Origin: Opitutaceae bacterium UBA2377
GTDB taxonomy: Bacteria > Verrucomicrobiota > Verrucomicrobiia > Opitutales > Opitutaceae
DNA length: 43,220 nucleotides
Assembly: GCA_002344205.1 (NCBI GenBank)
Contig: DDSZ01000043.1
Coordinates: forward strand, 47,761 to 90,980
Reading direction: 5' to 3'
The notes below the pieces were generated by a model. The model did no database searches and was not told where the DNA came from. It was given only the letters and a program-made list of their open reading frames with translations. A program made the position numbers and the translations under genes. Positions 16,035 to 27,424 of this stretch are shown here, in pieces (positions within the stretch are counted from its first letter, which is position 1; each line of letters starts with the position of its first letter).

Positions 16035-17522
16035 TCACTCGCGCCCGAGCGCGACTTCCAGCGCGGTCCAGCCGCCGGGGCCGACCTCGACGTTGTCCAA
16101 CCGGCGCGTCGTGTGGCCCGCGCGGGACACAATCAGCGTGTAGCTCCCTGGTTGCAGCGGCCGCCACAGCCGGCCGAAACGCGCATCGCTGTGCCGGCGG
16201 TCCACGGTCTCGTTCTCGATCTGCGGTAGCCAGACCTGGGCCGCCAGCGGTTCGCCCGACACCGCGTCTCTCACCCTCACCGCGAGGCCGGGGCCGGCGG
16301 CGCGGGCGAGGAAGGCGCGCACGCCTTCGAGGTTGCTCGCAATGAGGTCGGGCACGACCTCGGGTGGAAAAACGTGCGAACCCTTGCCCACCTCGACGAT
16401 GAGGTCGATCACGCCCTTGCGTCCGTAAAGCCACGCGTAGCTCTGGCTCGAAGGTCCGCCCGGCGAAACGGCGTAGGTGCCGCGGCCGTCCATCGTGCGG
16501 ATGCGCCCGGCCACGGCCTCCGCCAGCGGCCGGATCACGGCATCGTCGGGCGCGGGCTTCCCATCCCATACCCACGGGTAAAAGATCACCTCGCCCTGGC
16601 TGTGGTAGGAAATCGAAAGCACGAAGGGCTGCATTTCCGCAAGGTGCCGCATGGCGCGGTTTTCCGCCTCGGAGAACGGATGGCTGCCGCGGTAGCTCAC
16701 GCTGTCGGGATGCGGCGAACCGCCGAAGTTCCAGTTGAAATCGTAACCGCGGTTGGGGTCCACGCCTTCGGGATAAACGCGCGTGACGCCGTCGCCGTTC
16801 ACGTCGCGGGCGTTTTTGCGCCAGCGCGGATCGTGGCCGGAAGTGACGATGTCGTGGCCGTCCACGTTGACGACGGGCACGAGCCAGATCTCCAGCGTGT
16901 CCATCCAGTGCGTGACCTCGGGATCGGCGCCGTAGTCCCGCACGAGTTTTTCCATCAGCGTCACCACGATCTCCACGCCCACGAGTTCGTCGGCATGGTG
17001 CGCGGCATTGAGCAGCACCGCGGGCCGGTCCTGCGGCTCCGTCGCACGGTTGGAGAGCCGGTAGGCATGGATCGGCCGGCGAAACTGCTGGGTCTCGCCG
17101 ATCCGGACGCGATGGATGCGGTCCGGATGCGCAACCGCCAGCGCCTCGGCTTTGGCCACGATCTGGTCGTAGGTGTGATAGCTGGGATCGGGCCGCATGG
17201 CCGGGCCATAGAAACCGCGGCGGACCAGCGTGAGCACATCGTCGCTCTCCATCAGCACCGTGGCCTCGAGCCCCGCCGCGCGCATCTCGGCAAACTCGGC
17301 GGGCGTCGCCAGCGTGGTGACCGTGTCGTGGATCACGCTCAGCACCCGGTCGCGGTTGTAGGAATCATACGAATACGGGGCCTCGCCCGCGACCACGCCG
17401 CCGGAGGCGCGGAGTTCGGCCGGCACCTGCCGCAGCTCGACCAGCAGCGTGCGGGCGGATTCCCCGGCATGGCTGGCGGCCAACAGCAGGCCGGCCAAAA
17501 GGCAGGTTCGGCAAAAATTCAT
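16035..17522 (-). CDS. Secreted M14 family zinc carboxypeptidase with C-terminal beta-sandwich
   Basis: This encodes 495 residues from ATG 17522, with a signal peptide (CRTCLLAGLLLAASHAGES). The catalytic domain spans about residues 110-400. The zinc site is H176-A-D-E179 plus His307 in SISYHSQGE; VNVDGHD and DPRWRKNARDVNGDG are the expected substrate-binding loops, and the catalytic Glu is about residue 377 (LIVEVGKG). Residues from about 415 (VRVRDAVSGEPLAAQVWL to the end) form a carboxypeptidase regulatory-like (transthyretin-type) domain. The protein should trim C-terminal residues from peptides in the periplasm or outside. The nearby POT transporter could import the products, but the genes are convergent, so any link is functional only. 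Confidence 0.92.
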   Translation of the reverse strand: MNFCRTCLLAGLLLAASHAGESARTLLVELRQVPAELRASGGVVAGEAPYSYDSYNRDRVLSVIHDTVTTLATPAEFAEMRAAGLEATVLMESDDVLTLVRRGFYGPAMRPDPSYHTYDQIVAKAEALAVAHPDRIHRVRIGETQQFRRPIHAYRLSNRATEPQDRPAVLLNAAHHADELVGVEIVVTLMEKLVRDYGADPEVTHWMDTLEIWLVPVVNVDGHDIVTSGHDPRWRKNARDVNGDGVTRVYPEGVDPNRGYDFNWNFGGSPHPDSVSYRGSHPFSEAENRAMRHLAEMQPFVLSISYHSQGEVIFYPWVWDGKPAPDDAVIRPLAEAVAGRIRTMDGRGTYAVSPGGPSSQSYAWLYGRKGVIDLIVEVGKGSHVFPPEVVPDLIASNLEGVRAFLARAAGPGLAVRVRDAVSGEPLAAQVWLPQIENETVDRRHSDARFGRLWRPLQPGSYTLIVSRAGHTTRRLDNVEVGPGGWTALEVALGRE

Positions 17523-17615
17523 CGCCGGCGAAGTTGGGCGGCCCGGCGGTGAATGGCAATGGCCCGCGGTTATTTTCGCCGTTGCGCGAAAATCCGCCGC
17601 GTTCACGCTGCCCGC

Positions 17616-18233
17616 ATGCCCGTCCGCGCCTGGTTTCCCACTCATATTTACTGCGAACCCCTGCAAAAATCCGGCCTCGCCCGGCTCAACGCCGATCTCG
17701 CCGAGGAATGCCGCCGCCTGCGCGACTTCGACGCCGCCGGCCGGCGGTGGTCGGCGAAAAATTATCCCGGCGGCTACACGAGCTACGCCTCGATGAACGA
17801 GCTGCATCGCTTCTCCAGCACCTTCGCCGCGCTGGAGCAAAAGCTCCTGCGCCATGCCCGGTCCTACGCCGCGGCGCTGGAGCTCGACCTGCGCGGCCGC
17901 ACCGTGCGGCTGACGGACTGCTGGGTGAACATCATGCCGCCCACCGCCGCGCATTCGCTGCACCTGCACCCGCTCTCCTTTATCAGCGGCACGTATTACG
18001 TCGCGACTCCCGCCGGCTGCCCCGGCCTGAAGTTCGAGGATCCGCGGCTCAGTAGGTTCATGGCCGCCCCGCCCCGGCTCCCCGGCGCCAAACCCGCCCA
18101 CCGCGCGCACGTCACCTACCCCGCCAAGGCCGGAAACGTGCTGCTCTTCGAAAGCTGGCTCCGCCACGAGGTCCCCGCCAACCGCGTGGACGCCGAGCGC
18201 ATCAGCATCAGCTTCAATTTCAACTGGGCGTGA
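17616..18233 (+). CDS. Putative 2OG-Fe(II) oxygenase (TIGR02466-like)
   Basis: This encodes 205 residues from ATG 17616 (MPVRAWFPTHIY); in-frame starts from 17553 lie in GC-rich leader without matching content. It follows the pattern of the TIGR02466 family: FPTHIYCEPL at the N-terminus, a YTSYASMNELH segment, HSLHLHPLSFISGTYYV carrying the metal-binding histidines, and WLRHEVPANRV with the distal His and RISISFNFNW with the 2-oxoglutarate-binding Arg. These proteins are predicted double-stranded beta-helix dioxygenases of unknown substrate, often near sulfotransferase or phage-like genes. Here the next genes are a small unknown protein and diacylglycerol kinase. Confidence 0.8.
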   Translation: MPVRAWFPTHIYCEPLQKSGLARLNADLAEECRRLRDFDAAGRRWSAKNYPGGYTSYASMNELHRFSSTFAALEQKLLRHARSYAAALELDLRGRTVRLTDCWVNIMPPTAAHSLHLHPLSFISGTYYVATPAGCPGLKFEDPRLSRFMAAPPRLPGAKPAHRAHVTYPAKAGNVLLFESWLRHEVPANRVDAERISISFNFNWA

Positions 18234-18282
18234 CTTCGCCGCCGGGCGCTGGCGAAATCGCCGGAATCCGCTTGCTTGCACC

Positions 18283-18495
18283 ATGCTCGTCATCCGCCGC
18301 CTCGTTGACCGCCGTCGCGCCTACACCGGGATCTTCCTCCCCGGCGAGCCGCCGCAAATTTTCCCGACCTCCGAGCACGAGCACGCGCGCATCCTCCAGA
18401 TCTACAAGCAGGACCGCCCACACGAGGGGATCGTGAACGATTTTTCGGAATTCAGGCTCGGCACACCTCCGGCTCTGCCGCGCGAAAAATCCTGA
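18283..18495 (+). CDS. Small protein of unknown function
   Basis: This is a 70-residue frame from ATG 18283. Its amino-acid composition is balanced (ILQIYKQDRPHEGIVNDFSEF), unlike the Arg/Pro/Ala-rich text of the competing frames, so I prefer it as a real gene. No signal peptide, membrane segment or known motif is visible. It sits between the oxygenase (49 bases upstream) and dgkA (44 bases downstream), in the same direction, so it may be in one transcript. Confidence 0.5.
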   Translation: MLVIRRLVDRRRAYTGIFLPGEPPQIFPTSEHEHARILQIYKQDRPHEGIVNDFSEFRLGTPPALPREKS

Positions 18496-18539
18496 GTTTT
18501 TCCCTTCCGCTGCCGGCCGCAGCCCCGCAAGCTTCCGGC

Positions 18540-18968
18540 ATGAGCACACCGGGTGCACCGACCGAACCCAAGCGCCGCAACGTGCGGAATTTCTTTGCCT
18601 CTGTCCGCTACGCCATCGAGGGATTCTTCGCCGCGCTGAAGCACGAGCCTTCCTTCCGCGAAGGTCTCATCTTCGCCCTGCTGCTCACCCCGCTCGCGAT
18701 CATCCTGCCCCTCAACGCCGTCTCCACCGCGCTGATGATCAGCGCGCTCATCCTCATCCTGATCGTGGAGATGATCAACTCCGCCATTGAGTGGACCATC
18801 GATTACATCCGCCCCGAGATCCATCCGCTGGCAAAACGCATCAAGGACATGGCCAGCGCCGCCGTCTTCCTGAGCTACATCAACTGCATCGTCATCTGGG
18901 TGATCATGCTGTGGCCCGGCAACGCCGTGTGGCAGCGCCTCGAGGGCTGGCTCGCGGACCGTTTCTGA
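18540..18968 (+). CDS. dgkA: Diacylglycerol kinase (prokaryotic DgkA type)
   Basis: This encodes 142 residues with an N-terminal cytosolic stretch and three membrane helices. FFASVRYAIEGFFAALKHEPSFREG matches the amphipathic start, and IVEMINSAIEWTIDYI contains Glu77 and Glu84, equivalent to the family's ELLNTAIE catalytic motif. IKDMASAAVFLS corresponds to the AKDMGSAAV motif. The enzyme phosphorylates diacylglycerol or undecaprenol at the inner membrane in lipid recycling. Compared with E. coli DgkA it has about 20 extra N-terminal residues. Its stop lies one base before the convergent permease gene. Confidence 0.92.
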   Translation: MSTPGAPTEPKRRNVRNFFASVRYAIEGFFAALKHEPSFREGLIFALLLTPLAIILPLNAVSTALMISALILILIVEMINSAIEWTIDYIRPEIHPLAKRIKDMASAAVFLSYINCIVIWVIMLWPGNAVWQRLEGWLADRF

Positions 18969-18969
18969 A

Positions 18970-20079
18970 TCACCGCAGCCGCGCGATCAGCCAGGCCGCA
19001 AGCGCCGCCATCCCGAGATTGGGCAGCCACGCCGCCAGCTGCGCATCCACCACCTGCTTTACGGCCAGGGAGCCGGCCAGATTCATCAGCAGGTAATAGA
19101 GAAAGAACAGTCCGATGGATTTTGAGACGCCCACGGCGGGATTCACCCGCACGCCGGACACGGCAAAGGGCACCGCCAGCGCGATCACGATGAGCGGCCC
19201 CAGTGTGTCGGCGATGAGCCCGTGGAAACGCACCGCATAGGGCACCGCCTTGGCCACGCGGTCGGACTCGTAGTAATCCAGCAGCCGACGCAGTTCGTAA
19301 ATGGACAGATCGCCCGGCTTGCGGTCGATCAGCAGCATCAGGCCGGGGTCCTCGGCGTAATCCGCCCGCACCAGCTCCGTGAACGGCCGCGGCGACAGCA
19401 TCTCGCCGGTGGCCTCGGAAAAAATCAGCTCGCGGCCGTCGCGAAACACCCAGCCCCGGCCGGGCTCGAACCACGCCTCGGCGGCCAAGATGCGCCGCTG
19501 CTCCCGCCGGCCGGCGCCCAGTTCCGAGACGGTGACGCCGTAGCCCCGGCGGGCATACTTGCTGTAGCGGTTGAAAAACCACATCCGCCCCTCCGGGCGA
19601 TTGTCGAAGGCCACGCTGTAAACCGCCCCGATGCGGTCGGCGCTGAGCTTCTGCGCCTGCTGGCGGAACTGCAGCGTATCGCGCAGCTCCCGCGACTCCT
19701 GCACGGACCAGGGCACGACCCGCGCGTTGAGATACCACGACAGCCCGCAGGCCAGCACGCCGACGATCCACACCGGCGCCGTGATGCGCCACAGGCTGAC
19801 CCCCGCCGCCCGCAGTGCGGTAAATTCATTGGCGCGGTGCAGCTTGCCGAGAGCGAAAAGCAGCGAGATCAGCAGCGCCAGCGGCAGCACCACCGCGAGG
19901 AAGCCCGGGATGGTCACAAAGAAATACCCCCAAAGATCGCTCCCGCGCGCGCCCAGATCCGTGAGCATGCGGAAGTCATCGTAGAGCACCTGCACGAACA
20001 GCAGCCCCACCGTGGCGCCCAGCACGAGCCCGAGGATGCCCAGCCACTCGCGCAGGAGATGTCGGTCGTAGAGGTTCAA
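18970..20079 (-). CDS. LptF/LptG family lipopolysaccharide export permease
   Basis: This encodes about 369 residues. No ATG or GTG fits the N-terminus; TTG at 20079 (NLYDRHLLREWLGILG) is the likely start. Two blocks of membrane helices (VLGATVGLLFVQVLY, FLAVVLPLALLISLLFALG near the N-terminus; VIALAVPFAVSG, SIGLFFLYYLLMNL near the C-terminus) flank a periplasmic beta-jellyroll region (about 130-270). NEFTALRAAGVSLWRI is the coupling-helix motif of the family. It would pair with a second permease and LptB to extract LPS from the inner membrane. The partner gene is not in the window. Whether it is LptF or LptG cannot be decided here. Confidence 0.88.
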   Translation of the reverse strand: MNLYDRHLLREWLGILGLVLGATVGLLFVQVLYDDFRMLTDLGARGSDLWGYFFVTIPGFLAVVLPLALLISLLFALGKLHRANEFTALRAAGVSLWRITAPVWIVGVLACGLSWYLNARVVPWSVQESRELRDTLQFRQQAQKLSADRIGAVYSVAFDNRPEGRMWFFNRYSKYARRGYGVTVSELGAGRREQRRILAAEAWFEPGRGWVFRDGRELIFSEATGEMLSPRPFTELVRADYAEDPGLMLLIDRKPGDLSIYELRRLLDYYESDRVAKAVPYAVRFHGLIADTLGPLIVIALAVPFAVSGVRVNPAVGVSKSIGLFFLYYLLMNLAGSLAVKQVVDAQLAAWLPNLGMAALAAWLIARLR

Positions 20080-20132
20080 CGTGCAGGCATCAAAACGGAC
20101 ACCGGCCGCTTGGCAAAACCCAATCCGTCCGC

Positions 20133-21632
20133 TCAGCGCTTCTCTTCGGCGCTTGTCGCCGGCGGCGCCGGGGTCAGCGTCCACCCGGTCCAGCCGTAAA
20201 GCGCCGAGATGAGCGGATTCAGCAGGTTCAGAAACGCGAACGGCAGATAGGCGAGCGGAAACACCCCGAGCGTGGCGAACATGTAGGCCCCGCAGGAATT
20301 CCACGGGATCAACGGCGAGGTCAGCGTGCCCGCGTCCTCCAGGCAGCGGGAGAGATTCTTGGGGTGCAGCCCGGCCCGCCGGTAGGCTTCGCGATACATC
20401 CGCCCGGGCAGCACGATCGCGAGATACTGGTCGGAGGCGATGAGGTTGAGCCCGAGGCAACTGGCCAGCGTCGCGGCAATGAGGCTGCCCGTGCCGCGCG
20501 CCAGCCGGAGGATGGCGGCGGCAATCACGCCGAGCATGCCGCTCTTTTCCATCACGCCGCCAAAGCTCAGCGCGCACAGGATGATGCCGATGGTGCCATA
20601 CATGCTCTCCATCCCGCCGCGCGTGAGCAACTCATCCACCGCCTCGACCCCGGTCGCGGACCGGTAGCCGGCATAGGCCGCTTGCAGCGCCTGCGCCGGC
20701 GACTGGCCCTGCGTCACGGCCGCCACAAGTCCGCCCGCAATGGCGCCCAGCAAAAGCGCGGGCAGCGCCGGCACGCGCAGGCACACCAGGCCCAGCACGA
20801 GCGCCGGCGGCAGCAGCAGCCACGGCGTGAGGTCAAACGCGAGCCCCACCCCCGCGGCTATCCCGGCCACCCGCTCGAGATCCACCGCGCCGCCGTAGCC
20901 GCGGCCCAGCAGCCAGTAAAACAACAGCGCCAGCCCCATGGCGGGACCGCTGGTCCAGAGCATGTGCCGCACATGCGCAAACAGTTCCACCCCGGCGACC
21001 GCCGGCGCTAGGTTCGTTGTCTCCGAGAGCGGCGACATCTTGTCGCCGAAATACGCGCCCGAGATGATCGCCCCCGCCACCATCGGTAGCGGCACGCCCA
21101 GTCCGGCACCAATGCCGATGAAAGCCACCCCCACCGTGCCGGCCGTCGTCCACGAACTGCCGGTGACCAGCGAGACCACCGCGCACACCGCACAGGCCGC
21201 CACCAGGAAATAATCGGGCGAGAGCAGCTTGAGCCCGTAAACGATCAGCAGCGGCACGGTGCCGCAGGCGATCCAGGTGCCGATCAGCATACCGACCGCG
21301 AGCAGGATCAGCACCGCGCCGAGCGAGAGCCGGATGCCGTCGATGCAGGCCGTCTCGATATCCGCCCACTTCCAACCCAGCCGCGCCGCCATCAGCGCCG
21401 CGACCGCCGTCGCCCCCACCAGCGGGATCTGCACGGGGATGGAAACCCGCAGCAGGCTCCCCAGAAACGGCGTCTGAGCGAGCGCGTGCAGCAACGGCCC
21501 GACCACGGGAATCTCCGGCGGCAGGCTGCCCAGATCAATCACCGCCAGCGCCAGAAAGACCACGAGGCAGCCCACGGGCAACAAGGCCTCGGTCAAGGTC
21601 GGGACTCGCGGTCCGCGGATGGAGGCTGGCAT
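20133..21632 (-). CDS. nhaC: NhaC family Na+/H+ antiporter
   Basis: This is a 499-residue polytopic protein from the ATG at 21632; in-frame codons up to 21677 would add a charged tail. Membrane helices are continuous throughout. Diagnostic stretches are [40 protein letters not shown] and [20 protein letters not shown], all typical of NhaC proteins. The carrier exports sodium in exchange for protons and helps maintain pH and sodium balance. It is 53 bases upstream of the permease gene in the same direction. It is divergent from the sodium-dependent NSS transporter, a pairing that makes sense for sodium cycling. Confidence 0.92.
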   Translation of the reverse strand: MPASIRGPRVPTLTEALLPVGCLVVFLALAVIDLGSLPPEIPVVGPLLHALAQTPFLGSLLRVSIPVQIPLVGATAVAALMAARLGWKWADIETACIDGIRLSLGAVLILLAVGMLIGTWIACGTVPLLIVYGLKLLSPDYFLVAACAVCAVVSLVTGSSWTTAGTVGVAFIGIGAGLGVPLPMVAGAIISGAYFGDKMSPLSETTNLAPAVAGVELFAHVRHMLWTSGPAMGLALLFYWLLGRGYGGAVDLERVAGIAAGVGLAFDLTPWLLLPPALVLGLVCLRVPALPALLLGAIAGGLVAAVTQGQSPAQALQAAYAGYRSATGVEAVDELLTRGGMESMYGTIGIILCALSFGGVMEKSGMLGVIAAAILRLARGTGSLIAATLASCLGLNLIASDQYLAIVLPGRMYREAYRRAGLHPKNLSRCLEDAGTLTSPLIPWNSCGAYMFATLGVFPLAYLPFAFLNLLNPLISALYGWTGWTLTPAPPATSAEEKR

Positions 21633-21784
21633 GCGTTTGGGCGGTTGGCGGCCGCGGTCGGCCGTCCCGCCACCCAAGCCGGCCGGCCGGCGTCATGGCA
21701 AACCCAAAGCCCGCCGCGCCGCCCGTGAAAAATACCCAACTTGGGATTTGCCGCGCACCGCCGGAGCGCTCTTCATCACGGTCC

Positions 21785-23392
21785 ATGGCGAAAATACAAG
21801 AAGCCTGGAGTTCGCGGCTCGGCGTGATTCTGGCGGTGGCGGGCAGCGCGGTGGGCCTCGGCAATTTCCTGCGCTTCCCCGGCCAGGCCGCCCAATACGG
21901 CGGCGGCGCCTTCATGATCGCCTACTTCGTCTCGCTGCTGATTGTGGGCATTCCGATCTGTTGGACCGAGTGGACGCTCGGCCGCTACGGCGGCCGCTTC
22001 GGTTTTCACTCCACCTCGGGCATCTTCCACGCGCTGCTGCGCAAGCCTTGGGGCAAGTATCTCGGCGTGATCGGCTTCATCGTGCCGGTGATGATCTACA
22101 TGTATTACGTGTATATCGAGGCATGGTGCCTCGGCTACGCGGTCAACGCCCTCAGCGGCCGGCTCAACGAGCCGGGGGTCAACTACAGCGAATTTTTCGG
22201 CCGGTTCACCGGCGCCAGCGGCGACGGCGTGGCCCTGCACTTCGGCCTCGGCGATGTGGGCATCTTTCTCGTCATCGTTTACCTGCTGAACTTCTTCTTC
22301 ATCTACCGCGGCATCACCAAGGGCATTGAGACCGTCTGCAAATACGCGATGCCCGCCCTCATCGCCATCGCGCTCATCATCCTCGTCCGCGTGCTCACCC
22401 TCGGCACGCCCGACGCCACCAAGCCCGACCAGAACGTGATGGCCGGCCTGGGCTTCATGTGGAACCCCGGGGACATCGCCACGGGGCTGAAGAACCCCCA
22501 GTTGTGGCTCGCCGCCGCCGGCCAGATCTTTTTCTCCCTCTCCGTCGGCTTTGGCGTGATCATCACCTACGCCAGCTACCTGCGGAAGAAAGACGACGTG
22601 GTGCTCTCCGGGCTCACGGCCTCCGCGACGAACGAATTCTGCGAGGTCGGCCTCGGCGGACTCATCACCGTGCCGGCGGCCTTCATGTTCCTCGGCGCGG
22701 CGGGCATTGTCGGCCAGGGCACCTTCGGCCTCGGCTTCAACGTGTTGCCGGAAGTCTTCGCCCGCATGCCGGCCGGCCAGATGTTCGCCTCCATTTTCTT
22801 CCTGCTGCTCTTCCTCGCCGCCATCACCAGCTCGCTCTCCATGCTGCAGCCCGGCATCGCTTTCCTGGAGGAAGGCCTCGGCATCGAGCGCAAGGCCTCG
22901 GTCGCCCTGCTCGGGCTCGTCACCGCCATCGGCACGATGTTCGTGTGGTATTTCTCCGCCGACCTGAAGGCGCTCGACACCATCGATTTCTGGGTGGGCA
23001 CCGTGATGCTCTTTGTGCAGGCCACCATCCTGATCATCATCTTCGGCTGGGTCGTGGGCGTGGAGAAAGGCTGGAAGATCGCCCACGAGGGCGCGGAAAT
23101 GCGCATCCCCGATATCTTCAAGGTCATCATCAAATACATCACGCCCGCCTTCCTCGTGGCCATCTTCGTGATGTTTACCCTGAAAAATGTCTTCGGCTGG
23201 AACTTCTCGTTAGGCGCGGCGGAGTTCAACCCCACCGGCTACGTGCAGGATCTCGTGGGCGAAAAGCCAAACCACGTGGCCCGCCTCAGCGTGGGCCTGA
23301 TCGTCATCATGACCATCTTTTCGCTCCTGCTCGTGAACATCGCGGGCAAGGTCTGGGCGAAACGCGACATCATCGAAAAGGAGAACCACTGA
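21785..23392 (+). CDS. Sodium-dependent amino-acid transporter (NSS family)
   Basis: This encodes 535 residues from ATG 21785 ([13 protein letters not shown]); a 30-residue upstream extension in frame is proline- and arginine-rich and unlike the family. The first helix carries the sodium- and substrate-binding motif [13 protein letters not shown], followed by QYGGGAFM. About 12 helices are visible, consistent with a LeuT-fold amino-acid or osmolyte symporter. The next gene, one base after the stop codon, encodes a single-helix protein of the kind that accompanies MetP-type NSS carriers. The pair is therefore probably a two-component importer. Confidence 0.93.
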   Translation: MAKIQEAWSSRLGVILAVAGSAVGLGNFLRFPGQAAQYGGGAFMIAYFVSLLIVGIPICWTEWTLGRYGGRFGFHSTSGIFHALLRKPWGKYLGVIGFIVPVMIYMYYVYIEAWCLGYAVNALSGRLNEPGVNYSEFFGRFTGASGDGVALHFGLGDVGIFLVIVYLLNFFFIYRGITKGIETVCKYAMPALIAIALIILVRVLTLGTPDATKPDQNVMAGLGFMWNPGDIATGLKNPQLWLAAAGQIFFSLSVGFGVIITYASYLRKKDDVVLSGLTASATNEFCEVGLGGLITVPAAFMFLGAAGIVGQGTFGLGFNVLPEVFARMPAGQMFASIFFLLLFLAAITSSLSMLQPGIAFLEEGLGIERKASVALLGLVTAIGTMFVWYFSADLKALDTIDFWVGTVMLFVQATILIIIFGWVVGVEKGWKIAHEGAEMRIPDIFKVIIKYITPAFLVAIFVMFTLKNVFGWNFSLGAAEFNPTGYVQDLVGEKPNHVARLSVGLIVIMTIFSLLLVNIAGKVWAKRDIIEKENH

Positions 23393-23393
23393 C

Positions 23394-23549
23394 ATGACCA
23401 CCGGCGGCTGGATCAACCTCATCCTCTCGGTCGGCTTCGTAACCGTCCTCTTCGTCTGGTGCATCTGGCGCGTGCTGCGGGGCCCGAAAGACCCGGCCAA
23501 GCTCGCGCACATCGAACCGCTCGACGAGGACGAAGCCGGGCGGCGCTGA
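23394..23549 (+). CDS. Small single-helix NSS transporter subunit (MetS-like)
   Basis: This is a 51-residue protein beginning one base after the NSS transporter stop. One hydrophobic helix (residues 7-25, INLILSVGFVTVLFVWCIW) is followed by a basic and then acidic tail (RVLRGPKDPAK, PLDEDEAGRR). This matches the size, topology and gene position of the MetS-type small subunits of NSS methionine/alanine importers. It is too short for ordinary gene calling, so it is easily missed. The position argues strongly for co-translation with the transporter. Confidence 0.8.
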   Translation: MTTGGWINLILSVGFVTVLFVWCIWRVLRGPKDPAKLAHIEPLDEDEAGRR

Positions 23550-23601
23550 GCCGTCCCCGGCCTCGGCCGGAGCAACCGGCGCCCCCACCGGCGCGGCATG
23601 C

Positions 23602-23630
23602 TTGATTTTGCGGCCAAGGACCGTTTATTC
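23602..23630 (+). promoter_or_regulatory. Possible sigma70-type promoter for htpG
   Basis: TTGATT (23602-23607) and TTATTC (23625-23630) are separated by 17 bases and lie 20 bases before the htpG start. The -10 match is only moderate. The 13-mer GGACCGTTTATTC here also occurs at 11553-11565. No CIRCE-like inverted repeat is present. Confidence 0.35.
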
Positions 23631-23650
23631 ACGGCCCTCTATCTTTACCC

Positions 23651-25492
23651 ATGTCCACCATCACACCGCAAAAATTTGAGTTCCAGGCCGAGATCAAGCA
23701 GTTGCTCGATATCGTCATCCACTCGCTCTACACGGAGAAGGAAATCTTCGTCCGCGAGCTGGTCTCCAATGCCTCCGACGCACTGGAAAAACTCCGCCAC
23801 ACCCAGCTCACCGAAAAGGCCGTCTTCGACGAATCGGCGAAACTGGAGATCAACGTCACCACCGACGACAAGGCGAAGACCATCACGATCCAGGACTTCG
23901 GCATCGGCATGACGCGCGACGAACTGGTCAAGAACCTCGGCACCATCGCGCACTCCGGCTCCAAGCAGTTCCTCAAAGCCCTTGGTGAAGGCGGCGCCAA
24001 GAACAGCAACCTCATCGGCCAGTTTGGCGTCGGCTTCTACTCCGCCTTCATGGTCGCCAAATCCGTCAAGGTTTACTCGCACTCGTGGAGACAGGACGAG
24101 CCCGGCCATGTCTGGTCGAGCGACGGCTCCGGCAGCTACGAGATCGAACCGGCCGCCGACCTCAGCCGCGGCACCAAGATCGTCATCGAGCTCAAGGACG
24201 AGGCCGCCGACTTCGCGACCGACTGGAAGGTGAAGGAAATCCTCGAGCGCTACAGCGCCTTCGTCTCCTTCCCGATCAACCTTAACGGCAAACACACCAA
24301 CACCGTCCAGGCCCTCTGGCTCCGCAGCAAGAACGAGATCAAGGATGAGGAATACACCGAGTTCTACAAGTTCCAGGCCCACGCCTACGACGAGCCGCGC
24401 CTCCGCCTGCACTTCTCGGCCGACGCGCCTCTGGCGATCAACGCCCTGCTCTTCGTGCCGAAGGAGAACACCGAGAAGCTCGGCTTCGCGCGGCTGGAGC
24501 CAAGCGTTTCGCTTTATTGCCGCAAGGTGCTCATCGACGCCAAGCCCAAGCTGCTCCTGCCCGAGTGGTTGCGCTTCCTGAAGGGCGTCGTGGACAGCGA
24601 GGATCTGCCTTTGAACATCTCGCGCGAGACGATGCAGGACAAGGCCCTCATCGACAAACTGAACAAGGTCATCACCAAGCGCTTCCTCAAGTTCCTCGAA
24701 GACGAGGCCAAGAACCGTCTCGACGGCTACAATGAGTTCTACGCCGAGTTCGGCATCTTCCTGAAGGAAGGCGCCGCGATGGACTTCACACACAAGGACC
24801 AGCTCGTGAAGCTGCTCCGCTTCGAGTCCTCCCTCACCGAAAAGGGCAAGACCACCTCCCTCGCCGACTATGTCTCCCGCATGGGCGCCGAGCAGAAGGA
24901 AATCTATTACCTCGTCGGCCCGAACCGCGCCGCCATCGAGAGCGGCCCCTACCTGGAAGGCTTCAAGGCCCGCAACCTGGAGGTGCTTTTCTGCTACGAG
25001 GCCGTGGACGAATATGTGATGAACAACGTCCGCGAGTTTGACGGCAAGAAGCTCACCGCCGCCGACCACGCCGACGTGAAGCTCGCCGATCTCCCGAAGC
25101 CCGAGGGCGGCCTCACCGAGGACCAGACCAAGGACCTCGCCAAGTGGCTCAAGGACACGCTCGGCGACCGCGTCACCGAGGTGAAGGCCAGCGACCGGCT
25201 CGTGGATTCGCCCGTGCTCGCGCTGAACGCCGACAAGTTCATGTCGCCCCACATGCGCCGCATGATGAAGGCCATGAAAAAGGACGAGGCCGACTCACCC
25301 CTGCGCGTGAACCTCGAGATCAACCCGCGCCACGCCGTCCTCACCCGCCTCCACACTCTCCATACCGAGTCGCCCGACAAGGCCAAGCTCGTCGCCGAAC
25401 AGCTCCTCGACAACGCCCTCATCTCCGCCGGTCTGCTCGACGACGCGACGCCCATGGTCGCACGGCTGAACAAACTCCTCGAAAACATCTGA
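23651..25492 (+). CDS. htpG: Chaperone protein HtpG (Hsp90)
   Basis: This is a 613-residue Hsp90 with the three classic domains. The N-terminal GHKL ATPase domain shows VSNASDALEKLR, DFGIGMTRDEL and IGQFGVGFYSAFMVA. The middle domain shows SVSLYCRKVLIDAKPKLLLP, DSEDLPLNISRETMQ and SRMGAEQKEIYYLVG. The C-terminal dimerisation domain ends in MVARLNKLLENI. Length is typical of bacterial HtpG (about 610-640). The protein is a cytosolic ATP-driven chaperone. A strong terminator follows directly and the gene converges with uup. Confidence 0.98.
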   Translation: MSTITPQKFEFQAEIKQLLDIVIHSLYTEKEIFVRELVSNASDALEKLRHTQLTEKAVFDESAKLEINVTTDDKAKTITIQDFGIGMTRDELVKNLGTIAHSGSKQFLKALGEGGAKNSNLIGQFGVGFYSAFMVAKSVKVYSHSWRQDEPGHVWSSDGSGSYEIEPAADLSRGTKIVIELKDEAADFATDWKVKEILERYSAFVSFPINLNGKHTNTVQALWLRSKNEIKDEEYTEFYKFQAHAYDEPRLRLHFSADAPLAINALLFVPKENTEKLGFARLEPSVSLYCRKVLIDAKPKLLLPEWLRFLKGVVDSEDLPLNISRETMQDKALIDKLNKVITKRFLKFLEDEAKNRLDGYNEFYAEFGIFLKEGAAMDFTHKDQLVKLLRFESSLTEKGKTTSLADYVSRMGAEQKEIYYLVGPNRAAIESGPYLEGFKARNLEVLFCYEAVDEYVMNNVREFDGKKLTAADHADVKLADLPKPEGGLTEDQTKDLAKWLKDTLGDRVTEVKASDRLVDSPVLALNADKFMSPHMRRMMKAMKKDEADSPLRVNLEINPRHAVLTRLHTLHTESPDKAKLVAEQLLDNALISAGLLDDATPMVARLNKLLENI

Positions 25493-25507
25493 CCCCTGTT
25501 CAGGTCC

Positions 25508-25545
25508 AAAAAAGGCCGGACACTCTTTGGTGTCCGGCCTTTTTA
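25508..25545 (+). terminator. Intrinsic terminator of htpG
   Basis: A perfect 13-bp stem (AAAGGCCGGACAC at 25511-25523 with GTGTCCGGCCTTT at 25530-25542) has a TCTTTG loop and a short T-run. The A-run on the left arm would also provide a U-tract for transcripts on the opposite strand, so it can stop the convergent uup message too. Confidence 0.92.
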
Positions 25546-25577
25546 TGTTTTCCTCCGGAAGCTACCCCCCGAACCCA

Positions 25578-25600
25578 AATTGTGGCCACGTGGCCACAAT

Positions 25601-25601
<1 letters not shown>
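25578..25601. repeat. Perfect 24-bp palindrome between htpG and uup
   Basis: AATTGTGGCCAC (25578-25589) is followed without spacer by its exact reverse complement GTGGCCACAATT (25590-25601). The centre is two tandem copies of the 8-base palindrome GTGGCCAC. The last base overlaps the uup stop codon. There is no T-run. Confidence 0.8.

Positions 25602-27424
<1,823 letters not shown>

Noticed and set aside
23550..23650. CIRCE heat-shock element before htpG
   Set aside because: No TTAGCACTC-type inverted repeat is present in the upstream region.
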